From Coffea arabica (Eukaryota > Streptophyta > Magnoliopsida > Gentianales > Rubiaceae), in the NCBI RefSeq assembly GCF_036785885.1, contig NC_092312.1, positions 25,376,001-25,440,000 of the forward strand: a stretch of 64,000 nt of DNA. Reading direction: 5' to 3'. The position numbers and the translations under genes were made by a program. Numbering within the stretch: the stretch's first letter is position 1; every line of letters starts with the position of its first letter. The notes beneath the pieces were generated by a model. That model was not told the DNA's origin. It saw nothing but the letters and a program-made list of their open reading frames with translations, and did not search any database. Below are positions 24,368-36,893 of the stretch, in pieces.

Positions 24368-27300
24368 CTACCTCTTTGAGAGGATTGCTGAATCAACATG
24401 ATCCAACAGAAACCCATACAGCTTCTTTTTTAAGCCATCTATCCTCTCATCAACTCCATGACCTTGCGGAAATGAATCATCCAACCACTGATTAACCCTC
24501 TTAAGCTGTCCAAGGAGACTTGCTGTTTTAGAATCTGCCTCGCCATTCATGAGTCCACAGTCCTTGTCTAAGAAATTTTCCAAATAATTTAGGAACCATC
24601 CACGAGATACTAAGAGCAACTTTTCTGCTAAACTTGCAGCATCCTTCAACCCATTTCCCTTGCACCACTCTTCAGTTTCAACAGTTGCCCGTTTTGTCAC
24701 TGATGGAAGCTGCCTTGAACTTCGAGGCGGATTTTTTGCATTGGAATCTGATACAACTTTATCATGGTTTCTAGGGCTTCTCTTATTTTTTGATGGGGAG
24801 TTCTCAGCTTCAATTTTCTTCGGAGCATTTTCTAACATCACATAGAAGCAATTCTGACCACTCTGAATGCCTTTCTTTTCGTCCTTTCTGAGCAAAGAGA
24901 ATTTTGCAAGATCAGTCTCAACTGCAGCTTGTACCCATGATAAGGCATTCTTGCTTGCAAATTTAGAGCACATTTCTGGTGATGGGGGCTGACTGCTGCA
25001 AGAATTGCCTCTTTTTGCCTCAAGAGTCCTGGTTTCAACCAATGCCTCAATCATGGCTGCTGCATTCTGCATATTCCCCTGAAGGTTCAAAAACTGCTCC
25101 ACCAATTGTCCAGCAGAATCTTTTTCAGATGACTCGCACAGTTCTGCAAACATGCTGCCAAAAAAAGGAAACATGGAAAATGATCTTCACTAGACAAAAT
25201 TACACTTAGCAAAAATCGAGAGAAAAGATATCTTGCATCAATCACATTAAAAGGTATCAAAAAGCTCTTAAGAGTCCTAAGAAAACTATTATGAAGCTAA
25301 ATTTGAGAAGAACATATATGCTGAGCTCAACTTGAGAACATTTCAATTAGCTGAAATGATGAACAGGATAACCCAGGAATTCCAGCTACTTGAAGCAAAG
25401 GTTTCTTGTTTTGCACGAAACACTTCACCAAATCATAGGATGAAGAAAATCAAAGCCACCTTTTATATCCTACTCATTCCACACAGCAACATATGGTTTT
25501 TATGAAAGACTGATGATCTATTTGGATTTGTTGACACATCCCAATATTAAGCCAGTTCTTCACACTTTGGTGCAGCCTACTACAATGGAATTTCAATTCA
25601 ATCTAAATAACCGGTGATTTGAAAAATTAGTTACAATTTATACAGTGCTTTCAACTGAATGGATGTCCACATTGGACCAACTAATATTCATACAAGAAGA
25701 AATTTGCAAAGCAGCTTGAGGACGTGAATGCTTAGTTAGGATTGAAGCAAGAAACTCCAATCCTTAGTTAAAAATTGTGCCAAGTTTAACATGGACTTCA
25801 ATCTAACATGGAGGAAGTAATACAAGACAACGAAGGAATCATAAGCATGGAAGAAGACCAAATACTCTTGCATCTGCAAGACAAAGTTCCTTTTCAGTTG
25901 CAAGTGAGAACTTATGTGCCTTTTCTCTTTTTCTTCAGTGAACGAGAGAGATAATTTTGTGCCGACATATGAACATGATATAAAATAGACACTCATGCAT
26001 TAATCAGGCATTTGCAAATTAGAAGGTCAAATTTCTAGTAATAGCAAATAATAACACTACCAGATGCATTGCACAACAGTCATAGAAACAGCTATAACAA
26101 ATAGTACCTCATGCAGTGAATGACACCATCCGCAGCTACAGTTAGAGAAACAGCTATAACAAATATTAGTACCTCATGCAGCGAATGACACCATCTGCAG
26201 CAGCTGCATCTTCCATGGCATGTGCAGCAGACAGGAAGGAACTGTTCCTATAAGTTTTTACCTCCTGAATACATCATGAATGCAATGAGTACAACAAGCT
26301 TTCGTGGTCTACAGTTCAAAGCCTATATGTTTGTCAATATGCATACCTTTCCAAGATTATGGATGGTCGGAGGAACTGACTTGCTTGAGATCTTTGAGTC
26401 AGACCAATTTCCAAAACTGAGATACACCTTCTTAAGTTGAGCTGGTAGAGTTTCATTGTTTGAAGACCTCAGATCTTTCCTAGTAGGTTTGGTTATAAGT
26501 TTTGGCGACGCTATCCCATTTTTGGATTTAAGAGGTGAAATGCTTGAATTTTTTAATGTGGAATCCTCATCAGAACTTTTCTTGCCAGGAAGAACCTACC
26601 ATGGGACAATAAAGATTTAGGAAAATTAAAAAATTAACAATCTCAGGCACAGTGGTTAAACATGTAGCATTTGTTCACCATTACTTTATTTAGAGCTTGG
26701 TTCCTGATAGTAACTAAAACTTTGCTTTGCCTCTCTCTTGCAGAACTACAAATTAAAACCAGTAACAGAATAAACAACTACATGCGAGGTCTGCATATTT
26801 TCGCAGGGAAACTGAATCTGTCACTTGTCCTTTAAGGATGGATATCCAATAGGTGTACAATAGTGAGTCACCCAGTATACTCGTGATTGGGTGTAACCCA
26901 AAATCAAAGAGGACATGCATATATACTTTTCCTCCTGACGGGAATAAATTTTATGTTGCTCACCACTCCTTAGGAATATTGGAATTCAACCGTTAACTTT
27001 GCCATATCTCATCTGAAGCAACAATACCACTAATACTCTGCTCCTACTAAAGTACAAGAGTCATTCAGAAAGATTTGGCCCGAGTGTATAAGATCAATAG
27101 CATTACCGTCCAGAGAAAAAGAGGTTTTACCATTTTATCTATTAATGGCAGATTATGGATGAAAAAAGATGGATCATCTTAGACTTTGCATAGATGTTTC
27201 TCCTCTAGGTAGCGGTCTTCATAGCCTCCAGCCTATCATTTGTAGTTTATAGCATAATACTATTTCTAATGGACATGATAAGTTCAACCGCAACAGAGGT

Positions 27301-29247
27301 AGAAATTTAATACAAGTATTTTGTGAAGATTAACTGCCAATTATAGATACTATGGGAAATAGCTATACTCTGCCATGCATCTCCTACTCTATACATGCCC
27401 ACATTGTTTACACAGTCAAACTCCATCCAAGGAACCAACAACTATTAGAACAGAGAAGGGATAGAACAACCTACATTAGCGTAAAAGCAGGGAATTATCC
27501 AACCAATGACCTCCCAACTCAATTACCAGAGTATCAAATAATGGCAAATCAATAGGGTCCTCAACATTTGCAAAATTGCTTGTCTTTCTATTTCAAAAGG
27601 GTATAAACTTCATTTTGACAATAATTTTGTAGAACAAAGACCTTCTGGATTCATAAACTCCTATTACACATGTTAAGGGACGAGGCAGTAGGAGGGGAGA
27701 CACAACAGAAGCAGCAAAGTAGAACAGACACAAGACAACAGTAATAGCATATAACCACTAGTATAATATATAAGTAATCCTCATTTAGAGGTATAACTCA
27801 CAGATTCCGAGCCATCTTTGGATTTTGACTTTGAAACTGATGTAACGCCCCTATTACATGCGGTGCTATTTACAGAATCTGAAACCAAAGAAACGTTTTT
27901 GGGTTTCAGCTTTGACACCGGTGCAACACCATTATTACCTGCAGGGCTCCTTGAAGAATCCAAACCCAAAGAACCCTCTTTGAACTTTGACTTTGATACT
28001 GATACAACACTACCATTACCCCCAGGGCTCCGATCCCATCCTTTCCTCATCGAATCCAAGCTCAACCTTCTAACCTCCAGCCCACCAACATTCCCATAGC
28101 TCAATGAAAGCCTTCTTGATTTCAAACCTTCGTTATCCAAAACTCCATTCAGTTTCCCCTTTAGATTCTCCTTTACCAAGGATTTCTTATCAAGCCCCAC
28201 CTTCTTTTTCACCCTTTTTGAGTCCACATTTTTCCTAACTGTCAAAACATCGCTCGAAATCAAATCCTTTGGCTCCCCTATGCAAGGACGCCTTTTTGGC
28301 ACCGGTTTTAAGCCGCAGAGCACTGGAACAGGGGAGCCAGGGTCAAGTCTGGTCACATGGATGAATTGACCCAGTTGAATCTTGTCACTCAATATCAACT
28401 CTACATCTTCATCTAAGACAGATAAATAGGCTGAGTGCACTGAATCCGATACTCTTAAATAAAACCCCCTACTCTTCCATGGATCATCATCCAATGAAGG
28501 TACTATTCCAATCACCTAAAAAGATATCGGCACCCAAATCATCAACCAAAATATGATAAAAATCAAAAACCACCCAAAAATTTAAAACAAAAATTTACCC
28601 ACAAAGTAAATAAACATACGTAAACAAAATGTCATCACCCAAATCGTCAAAATATTAAGAAAAAAGAAGAAAAAAGTACACACATTTATAAAATTATCAC
28701 AAAGAAATAACAAAAGCCCATCAGAGTAGAATGTGATGTGAAGGTACAAACTTACAACGACCTATACTTGATATAATCATCCCTATTTTATCCAAAAAAA
28801 AAAAAAAAGGTCCCCGGATTATCCAAAAAAAAGGAAAGAAAAATACAACATATCTGAAATTTACAGAAAAGAAAAAGCTTGCCTAATAAATAACGAAATC
28901 CCATTAAAAACTATTCCTGAGAGTCCTGAAATGCAAACAAAAGTATCACAAGACATGAATGTATGTTTCCTATCACCGACACGATAAAACTATCACTCAA
29001 AATCATTAACAAAAGGTTAATTTATCCCTCATTTTTAAAACTACCCATAAATAAATTTGTAAAATCCCATTAAAGATCAGTCCTCAAAATCTTCAAATGC
29101 AATTATTATGCAATAAAACAAGCATATGATGGTTTTCAGTAGGCACACCTGAAGAAGAGCAGAGCGGTGTTCACCAACAACTTTGGCCTCTTTGTTATCC
29201 ACATTCTGCAAAAGCTTTAGTAATATACCAGGCTTTAAAGAAGCCAT
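24368..29247 (-). CDS. DUF936 family protein
   Basis: Five exons in transcription order: 29149-29247, 27802-28515, 26347-26595, 26173-26264, 24368-25154; the joined frame gives 646 residues. The start [16 protein letters not shown] with [12 protein letters not shown], then [44 protein letters not shown] and [14 protein letters not shown], is the conserved N-terminal DUF936 region. A basic, Ser-rich middle carries three diverged internal repeats around SVSKSK(F/S)K. The C-terminal third ([51 protein letters not shown]) is the conserved helical part. DUF936 proteins are plant-specific without a well-established molecular role; basic patches and coils suggest binding to nucleic acid or cytoskeleton, which is inference. 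The last bases of exon 4 and its donor are duplicated in the next intron (see 26090-26180). Confidence 0.92.
26090..26180. repeat. Tandem duplication of exon-4 end and splice donor
   Basis: AGAAACAGCTATAACAAAT followed by AGTACCTCATGCAG and GAATGACACCATC occurs twice in tandem, about 26090-26135 and about 26149-26195. The second copy is the real exon-4 3' end and donor of the DUF936 gene (minus strand ATGAG|GTACT). The first copy lies inside the downstream intron and keeps the same ATGAG|GTACT donor sequence. Confidence 0.85.
28516..29148 (-). other. Intron 1 of the DUF936 gene
   Basis: 633-bp AT-rich intron, GT at 29148-29147 and AG at 28517-28516. A-rich homopolymers only. Confidence 0.7.
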
Positions 29248-30190
29248 TTTTATTCTTCTTTCCCCCGCTCAATACCCAACCAAATTCACACCACTACAGT
29301 GAAAACAGACACCGTTAATTTACTCAAGACTCGAGAACATGACCCCAAAGAGGACCCTTTTGGGCCTTCTGCCCTTCTTGGGTGAAACACAAGCACTAAA
29401 AAGAAAGTGTTCTTTAAACAATGTGGTACCAGCAAAAGTACAAGATTTAACATAAAGGGTTGCCCATGTCATAATTCACCAACAAATTCATGCTTAGTCT
29501 CGGATAGCTGCAGCTACCTGTATATAATTACACAATTAATGATTAATCTCGTATGTACAATTAATTTTACATGGTGACTCGCGAGTTTAAAAGTTTAAAA
29601 AAAAAAAAAAAAACTCTTAGCAAAATACTCCCTATTTAGTCAATTTATGATAGTGACAAAGATAAAAGACAAAAGTACAAGACTTTCTGATTTAAGACTG
29701 AACATTTTGGCCCGGTGAATTGAAAATGGCTCTGGAGGAGTCATATTTTTTTTCTTTTTTGAGTTTTGGGACAAGTGTCGAATTGGGAAGTGGCTTTTGC
29801 TGGCAGAGGAAACAGAAAAAAGGCCGTATAGTATATGACTAGTGCTACAGGGTACCAGGACACAGCAAAATTGCAGAGAGACTGCAACCGACTGAGGAGA
29901 AAGAGAAAGATGGGCTCAGGTTACGAGGTTTATACTATAACCAAAAGTATGGGGAAGCCAACAAAGGTGATGACGAAAACAGGGCTATAGATAAATAGGC
30001 GAGGCTACAGGGTGGTAGTAGCACTTTGGAGTGTGCATTTTTTTAGCTTTGTCGTTTTGTTTGATGAATCTGCAGACAAGATTCAGAGGACATGATAGAA
30101 TTTAAAAGAGAACGTGAGTCCCTGTCCATTTATATACCCGAAATGCCCTCTTCCCAATGATTTTCTTTTTTCCTTTTTTTTCCCCTTTCC
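29248..30190. other. DUF936 promoter region and intergenic DNA
   Basis: 5' flank of the DUF936 gene. No other gene is seen. No unambiguous TATA box at the expected distance. Confidence 0.4.
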
Positions 30191-30194
30191 AAAC

Positions 30195-30360
30195 TTCTCT
30201 GGTAATAAAAGAATTTTTTAGAATGATTATTATACCGTTTTTTTTGTGGGGTAACGTATGTAAAATAAAAAAATAATTCATAATTATAAAAATAAAAAAA
30301 ATTAATGTAAAACAAATAATTTTTTGCAAGTAATAAATAGTCCATCCAAACACACTCGTG
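30195..30360. repeat. Small AT-rich MITE-like repeat, family A copy 1
   Basis: ATTATTATACC, TTTTTTTGTGGGGTAACGTATGTAAAATAAAAAAAT and CCATCCAAACACAC align by eye with 37965-38112 and with the reverse complement of 33980-34137. A diverged fourth copy lies around 34465-34650. Four copies of similar length point to a dispersed non-autonomous element. Target duplications were not resolved. Confidence 0.6.
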
Positions 30361-31126
30361 TAATTCTAATCTACTACCATACAGATATAAAAGGATGTTT
30401 TTTATACGTTACTTTATAAAAAATGAAGGTTATTTGAAAATTTTTTTTGATTAATTATTGTGGTACTTTTTTTGTAATCTTCATTTCAATTACTTTGTAA
30501 AAACTTGAATATACGATGAAATAATTGTTGAACTCCGATTTAAACTTGTTTTCAAAACTTTTTTTTTTTTTTTTTTTTTAGGAAAAGAGCCGTGCAGTAA
30601 AGGTGAACCATTTTTGGGAAACTTGTGTTCCGTTGTTTGGTGTCCTTTTTTTTTTTTTTCTGACTTTTGAAGTTTGTTTGGTATTCTTGGTCATTTAATT
30701 TGTCATTTCCAAAAAGATTAAAATATTAGTTATTTTGAAAGTAAAACCACTTGAATTTAATGCATCTCATTGACCAATTACGTAAGCTAATGTTAGCACT
30801 CAACTTAGGGGTTGTGAGGACTCCGCAGATTGTCAACATTTACACAAGTACTTGAACGGGTCAACCGTTAGACAGGAAAATTTTTTAATTCAAAATTTTC
30901 TATGCCACTAACCCAATGTTCAATGTGCAATTTGCAGGTCAATAATCGGATATCGGTTGATGTTGAAGCTAGTTATTACATTACCATTGTACAAAACATA
31001 AATTTTATATATTTCTAGTTCTTAACTCGTTGCTTAATGGGACTACACATAATTTGTTGAAAGACTTTAGAAAAAGAAAACTATAAATGATTGATAAGAA
31101 TATTTAGTAAGACCCAATTGATACGA

Positions 31127-31163
<37 letters not shown>

Positions 31164-31598
31164 GAAAATTAATAAATTGATTGAAAGTTAGTAGAAATAA
31201 GGAAGTGAAAAGGAAAAGGAATTAATTGTTACCAAAAAAAAGCAAAAAGAATTAAAATTTAAAGAAGACTATGTAGCAAAAAGATAAATAGTACACTTGA
31301 AATTTATGTATGCCAAGTATTGATTCAACTAAGTGTTAATCCACATTAGCAAGCCAAGCATTGATTCAAAATTTATGTATGCAAAAAAATAGTGCGATTC
31401 AATAGATGAAGGGCCCAAGAGAATAAATGAGTGATAATTGAGTATTATTAGTTAAGCTCACACATCTCCTTTTTGTTGCCACATTACATAACCCATGAAT
31501 GCCTTGAAATAGTACTTGACGGTGGAGCATGCAAAAGTATAATGATTCTAAATAGTAAGGGAAAATGATCCTTTACACTTACAATATCTTGGACGTGG
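30361..31598. other. Intergenic, homopolymers and (TA)n
   Basis: T runs near 30560-30580 and 30647-30660, and a (TA)n tract at 31130-31160. No gene seen. Confidence 0.5.
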
Positions 31599-31981
31599 AA
31601 GAAATTTGGGCAAAAAATCTCAGCGGGCATTAAATTATTGATCGGATCATATTTTCATCATCAAATTATTTTTCATCAGTAATTGACCACTAAATAACTT
31701 AATTAGTAAACACGTGATCATTTAGTCGATAATTACTCTTAATTTGTGAAATTAGTAGTACACATGACAAGTGCAGAGGCAATTTTATTCAACAATTATG
31801 TGACCATATTTCATAGATTAACTGCTAATTTCACAGATTAAAAGGAATTATCGATTAAATGGTTACGTGTTTACTGATCATGTTGTTTAGTGGCCAATTA
31901 TTGATGAAAAATAGTTTGATGGTCAAAATATAATTCGATCAATAGTTTAATGGCCGTTGAGATTTTTTACTCAAGAAATTT
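31599..31981. mobile_element. Palindromic Mutator-type MITE, perfect 9-bp target duplication
   Basis: The element is 31608-31972 (365 bp) and is flanked by exact copies of AAGAAATTT (31599-31607 and 31973-31981). Two arms of about 155 bp pair along their length: GGGCAAAAAATCTCAGCGGG pairs with GAGTAAAAAATCTCAACGGC, and AGTAAACACGTGATCATTTA with AGTAAACACGTAACCATTTA. Only a short loop separates them. Long TIRs with a 9-bp duplication fit a Mutator-like foldback MITE. Transcription through it would form a long hairpin. Confidence 0.9.
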
Positions 31982-33065
31982 TGAAACCTCATGTGCTAAA
32001 AATCATGATTAATTAGTTCATGGATTTAATGTTTGCTATATGTATTCTCTCCCCCTTTTTTAGGTCCATCTACTTAAAGTTGCAAGGGAGATTAATGAGA
32101 AAGGGATGCAAGATCTCTTTCTTTTGCAATTCTTAGAAGTGAACATGAACCTCTACCTATTTGAACTTGTGATGTTTAGTGACTAGACAACCACAATTCC
32201 TACCAATCTTAATACTATTAATAAGTTTTGAATCATTCTTCATCTCAGTTTTTTTAAAAAAAAAAAAAAAAACTTCATATAAGTATATAATTTTAAGACG
32301 TGGAACTATTTACCATCTCTCTCTTAGGATGAGTTCAAAATTATAAGCGAAATAGAAATGATTGGAAAAGGGAACAATCAATTTGGTTGAAACACATGAA
32401 AATTTTGGTGCAATATATGAAGGATAAATTTTATATATACTATCACCGTTAGATTCACGACACATATACAAAAGTTAAATTTTAAATTCAAATTTTACAT
32501 AGTTATTTGTCATTCAACCTTAATAGTATAGAAAAGATTAAATCCATATATGAATGAGTTTATTTGGTATAAAAATGATCTAGAAAAGGTTGATTTTTTA
32601 TCACTCATTGTAATATTTTTGTAATACAATATATATAAAATAAAATAATTGAAAAAATGTATTTCACAAATTATAAAAAAAAATTCTTATGCAGTATGTA
32701 TATCAAAACTCAATAGGAAATTCCATTCCGGGGATAAAATGGTAAGTTGGCTAAATACCTGCCACTTTCACCGGCTTCATGCTGCGAGTCCTGCAGTACT
32801 ATGTTGATGAAAACACAAGTCACGACCAAGTCAAGAAAATGAGTGATGGGTTGATACTTGGTCTGATGCATATCCATTTTGCTTGGAGCTGAAAATGTCA
32901 GGAGGGAGGGGCTTCATACTTCGGACAGCGACGCCGTGTTTAGATAAAAATCGACTTTTCGGTGCCCTGCTTCCAGCTCTTCATGAATTCTCTATCTTAC
33001 CCCTGCTGCACTTTGTTTTTGGTTTTCCTTCTTCACCAATTAAATTTGAATTTGAGGTGTTTTCT
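31982..33065. other. Intergenic with repeat-family B copy
   Basis: No supported gene. 32422-32531 matches the repeat at 36752-36893 (listed separately). The open frame at 32883-33152 (+) runs into the Mutator-type element and has no recognisable domain. Confidence 0.45.
32422..32531. repeat. Dispersed repeat family B, copy
   Basis: CACATATACAAAAGTTAAATT, TTAAATTCAAATTTTACAT and AATAGTATAG align by eye with ACATGTGTAAAAGTTGAATT, TTAAATTCATATTTTACAT and AATAGTGTAG of 36752-36893. Confidence 0.55.
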
Positions 33066-33837
33066 TTGGAGAAAGGGTTAATTTTAGAAACATCTCCCGT
33101 GCTCCTGAAGTTTTTAAAAATTGTACTTACCTCCTCCTGTCATATGATGTGATTAGATATTTCAATTAGAAGCATTGAAATGACAAAAGTTACTCTCTAC
33201 TTTTTTTAAGTAGCAAAAGGTTGGGAAAAGATTAAAAAATCCTACAAGCTAAAATATACAAAAAATAAATAAATAACTTAAATATTTTCTCCCTATTTGC
33301 TGCAAAAATCTTTTTTCTTTTTTTTAGTGTTCGTTTTTGCCACAATCAATCTCCAAGAATTTTCCTTTTAATTTTCCTGTTTGCGACAAAATTTTTTTGT
33401 CCCTTTGCTGTTAAATCTTGCTCTTAATTTCCTTCTTCTTGCAATCAATCTCTTGAACCTTTTGTCTTTTTATAATGTTGAAGTAGTTTCAAAAGTTTCC
33501 CTTACACGTAACAAATTCTCTAGTTATGAAGCAAATAAATTTATTAGTTATTGCACTTACATTTTCTTATATTCTAAATAATATTCCACCTTCTTTGTGA
33601 TTTTTTTTTCATATTTCATCATTCATAAATCAAATTGCATAAGGGTAAAAGTGAAAAGATAATATAATCTCTCTCATCCAATGTATTTTTTAATATTACC
33701 TTTACACATAAGGAATGATTATATAACACAAATTGTTATTTAAGGGGAGCTATATGAGATTTTTGAAACTTCAGGGGAGTTGAGTGATATTAGGATAAAC
33801 CCCCAAGGGAGATTTCTAAAATCGACCCTTTGAAAAA
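33066..33837. mobile_element. Mutator-type MITE, about 754 bp, relative of 8006-8753
   Basis: The element is 33075-33828. Its left end GGGTTAATTTTAGAAACATC and right end (complement GGGTCGATTTTAGAAATCTC) continue inward with CTCCTGAAG/CCCCTGAAG and a TIR of roughly 75 bp. The flanks TTGGAGAAA and TTTGAAAAA are a plausible decayed 9-bp duplication. Length and terminal sequence match the element at 8006-8753, making two members of one family. Confidence 0.72.
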
Positions 33838-33979
33838 TTGAGAGGAATTTCTATTTTCTCCTTAATCGATAATCATAATAGCAATTTCTCAATAAAAAAT
33901 AAAATTAGATAATAAAACATTTTTAAAAGTTCTTTTCGACAATTTGTTAAGAATACCTAAACAAATGACACTGGTAAGC

Positions 33980-34137
33980 ATGTTTGGTAATCCTTATTCT
34001 CACAAGTGTATTTGTATAGGAATTATCTGCCAGAAAATTATTTGCTTGCATTAGAAACATTTTTTTATTTTACATACATAATATCACAAAAAATATTTCA
34101 ATAATTATTCTAAATAATCTCGTATCCAAACACACCC
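33980..34137. repeat. Small AT-rich MITE-like repeat, family A copy 2 (inverted)
   Basis: The reverse complement reads TGTTTGGATACGAGATTATT, TTTTTTGTGATATTATGTATG and ends in TACCAAACATG, aligning with the family A copies at 30195 and 37965. Confidence 0.6.
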
Positions 34138-35663
34138 AAATTTATGTGCTATGTGTGTTTTGGAGTCTCGCTAGCTAAAATGTCATAATAATAATAATAA
34201 TAATCAAGACTTTGTTGTAGGCTTGTTACCATTTCGACCTCAATATATTTGCTCTACTTTTCACAATCTGTCTAATTTTCTATTTAACAAGTACAATAAA
34301 TTATACAAATAATTATCTGTCCTGTGGAATTTAATACCCAAGAAAAGAATAGTTGCCATGGTCTGCGGTTGATCTTGGGTGATAGAAGGAAACAAAATCT
34401 TTTGTTCATTTTCACTAGCCGAACATGTCAATGAGGACTACAAGATCCAGTATTTTCAAGACAATAGTCATTGAATATGCGATTATTTTTAAAAAATTTA
34501 TATTTGTATCACAAAAATTTTTTCTTATTATCATATTTTTTAATTATCTTCTCATTTTACGTAAATCACATTACATTTTATTATAATATAAGAAGTGTTG
34601 TAATAATTATTTTAAATAATAATTTATTCAAATCGAACGGTCCGAACCACTTAATATAATATCTATTAAAATATAACAGCTAGTTGTCAACAAGTTTGTG
34701 GTGAGATTTCGAATTCCCAAAATTGGTCCAAGCACATCACAACATTCTTAGCCTTAACTTTTTTTTTTTCCCCCTTTCACCAACTAAAAAGGTTATCGGA
34801 TTATCAATATTCATAGAATCTGCCACAGTAGTGGACATGGAAATCAAACATATGATAGTTTGTAAATTTCTTTCCACTTGAATTTCCAAGTTTATTGAAA
34901 GGGAAATTACAACACTTGAAATAGACTAGTATTTCCTCTTTTTCAATTGTTGAAAAAAAAAACAGAAAGATAAAAGGGTTGTAGCCAAGGAGCAGACAAT
35001 TTTGTACATTATTTTTCCATTCAATCTTAAATGTGAAATGTTCCTGAATGAATGATACTATCATATCATTTTTAAATACAAGGAGGGATATTGGTACCCC
35101 AATTTCTATTGTTGGACTCTACTTGCTCTATGTAAGGAGGATGAAGTGTTAAATGAATTAAAAAAAAAAAAGGAATCAAATATCAATATATTTATTTGTT
35201 CAGAAATCTTAATAAATATATGTTAGTGGTTGGCCGGTAAGATTATATTGACTTTGCCTATTCACCTTTTTTTTTTTAAAAAAAAAGTTCCAATAGATTA
35301 GTATTAAATTCATCAAAGATTATTTATTAGATTATGACATTTGCATTAAAGAGAAGAGATTGCAAAAAGGAAAGCCCACCACATCGCAAGCAACCGACAC
35401 AACTAATTAATTAAATCTACTAAATATATAGCTGTATTTTGAGAAATCCAACAGGTAGCTTTTTTTTTTTTTCCTTCCAATTCTTGTGTTGCTTATCTTT
35501 TTAGGACAAATTCAACAATTTGGAAAGTTGAATCACTTAAGCAAACATATTGGAATCAAAAATTAAAAAAAAGAAGAAGAAGAAAAAGAAACCAAGCTAA
35601 TTACAACCACTTTCATCAAAATTTTCATATACAATACAGAACAACTCATTTTGATGGTGACAT
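34138..35663. other. Intergenic, A/T-rich
   Basis: Contains an (AAT)n tract near 34185-34204 and a diverged family A copy at about 34465-34650. No gene seen. Confidence 0.45.
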
Positions 35664-36190
35664 GGAAAAATTGTTCAAAAAAAACGTCTCTTATATTTAT
35701 TAAATAAAATTTTTCATCATTCACTTTTAAAATATTAATTTTATGTCATTTACAAATTCAAGTAAGCAAAAATTGGTCCAAATCTAAGCTCTCGATCACT
35801 TTTTACCTTGAATCCATTGCATAATTCAGACGCGGTCATTTTTCAGGGACAAAGAGATTAGATATCATTTGTAGTTAAACAAATAACTTGATATATATTC
35901 ATTTTTGTCTCTTAAAAAGTAAAATTTGATCCAAAAATTATTTTTTCTCTGAAAAACAAAATCTGACCCGATCCATGTTCATTTTTTTTTTTGTCTCTAA
36001 ACAAATGGGATTCGATCTTTTTGTACCTAAAAAATGATAGCATACGAGTCACATGGTGATTTTACATTAAAAAGTAGTTGAAAACCTAAGTTAAGACCAA
36101 ATTTTACTTACTTGAATTTATAAAGGACATAAAATTAATATTTTAAAGTGAATGACAAAATATTTCATTAAGCGATTAAACTATTTTCCC
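35664..36190. mobile_element. Foldback element with long inverted arms
   Basis: The left arm (GGAAAAATTGTT… TCATTCACTTTTAAAATATT… AATTTTATGTCATTTACAAATTCAAGTAAG) pairs with the right arm read in reverse (GGGAAAATAGTTT… TCATTCACTTTAAAATATT… ATGTCCTTTATAAATTCAAGTAAG). Arms of about 110-150 bp surround a central region of about 250 bp. This is most like a Mutator-type MITE, but I could not read a clean target duplication, so the borders are approximate. Confidence 0.65.
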
Positions 36191-36751
36191 TATTGATGTC
36201 TATGAAAATGAATTTTTTTTAGCTAAGAACCACTTCATATCAAGCAAATAATGGCTTGGTTGTTTTGTACAGAAAGCCCGTTGACACTCCATGGCCCATG
36301 TTGCTCCTGGTTTTTTTTTACATGATGATTTCAGTGGCCTTGCTGTTCTAGCCCTGGTGACCCAGCTTTGTTTGCATTTTGGCCATCAATGTCGCATATC
36401 TTTCATTACCAGACCAGATATTATTGATTTTATTATGGAAATAAATAATTTATGTACAGGTAGAACTACAGTTAAATATCTTTTTCGTTTCTGTTTATCA
36501 TAAGGGTAGATGAAGGTGGACAAGTGCTTTTTTTTTTTAATATATAATTATGAAAACCTATGTCTATTTCAATCTCATCTACACGATGGATTGAGTCAAA
36601 GTTTGAAGTTACCACATTTCTTTCAGACAGCAATCACTATGTTTAATTGTCGCTTTTCTCATTGATAGGGGCTCTTCCATTTCTACTAAAAATTAGGGGT
36701 AGAACCCACCAAATTTATATCACTTAAAAGTCTCTCACTACTAATATTTTT
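36191..36751. other. Intergenic, no gene recognised
   Basis: A 70-codon frame at 36291-36503 (+) starts with ATG but has no recognisable domain. Confidence 0.45.
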
Positions 36752-36893
36752 AGAGTAAATTTTATTTACACTAATAGTGTATATATTGTATTCTTAGAAT
36801 TCATGATACATGTGTAAAAGTTGAATTTTAAATTCATATTTTACATGATTATAATTTATCCAACGTAATAGTGTAGATACTGTCAGTGTAGGA
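36752..36893. repeat. Dispersed repeat family B, copy with weak TIRs
   Basis: TTTACACTAATAGTGTA at the left and, reversed, CTACACTGACAGTATC / CTACACTATTACG at the right suggest short inverted ends around a body shared with 32422-32531 and, in part, 5431-5496. Confidence 0.55.

Noticed and set aside
26090..26195. Possible CRISPR-like or regulatory direct repeat
   Set aside because: It is a simple tandem duplication of an exon end in a plant gene; only two copies and no spacers.
36291..36503. 70-codon plus frame
   Set aside because: No domain, no gene context, in a spacer between repeats.
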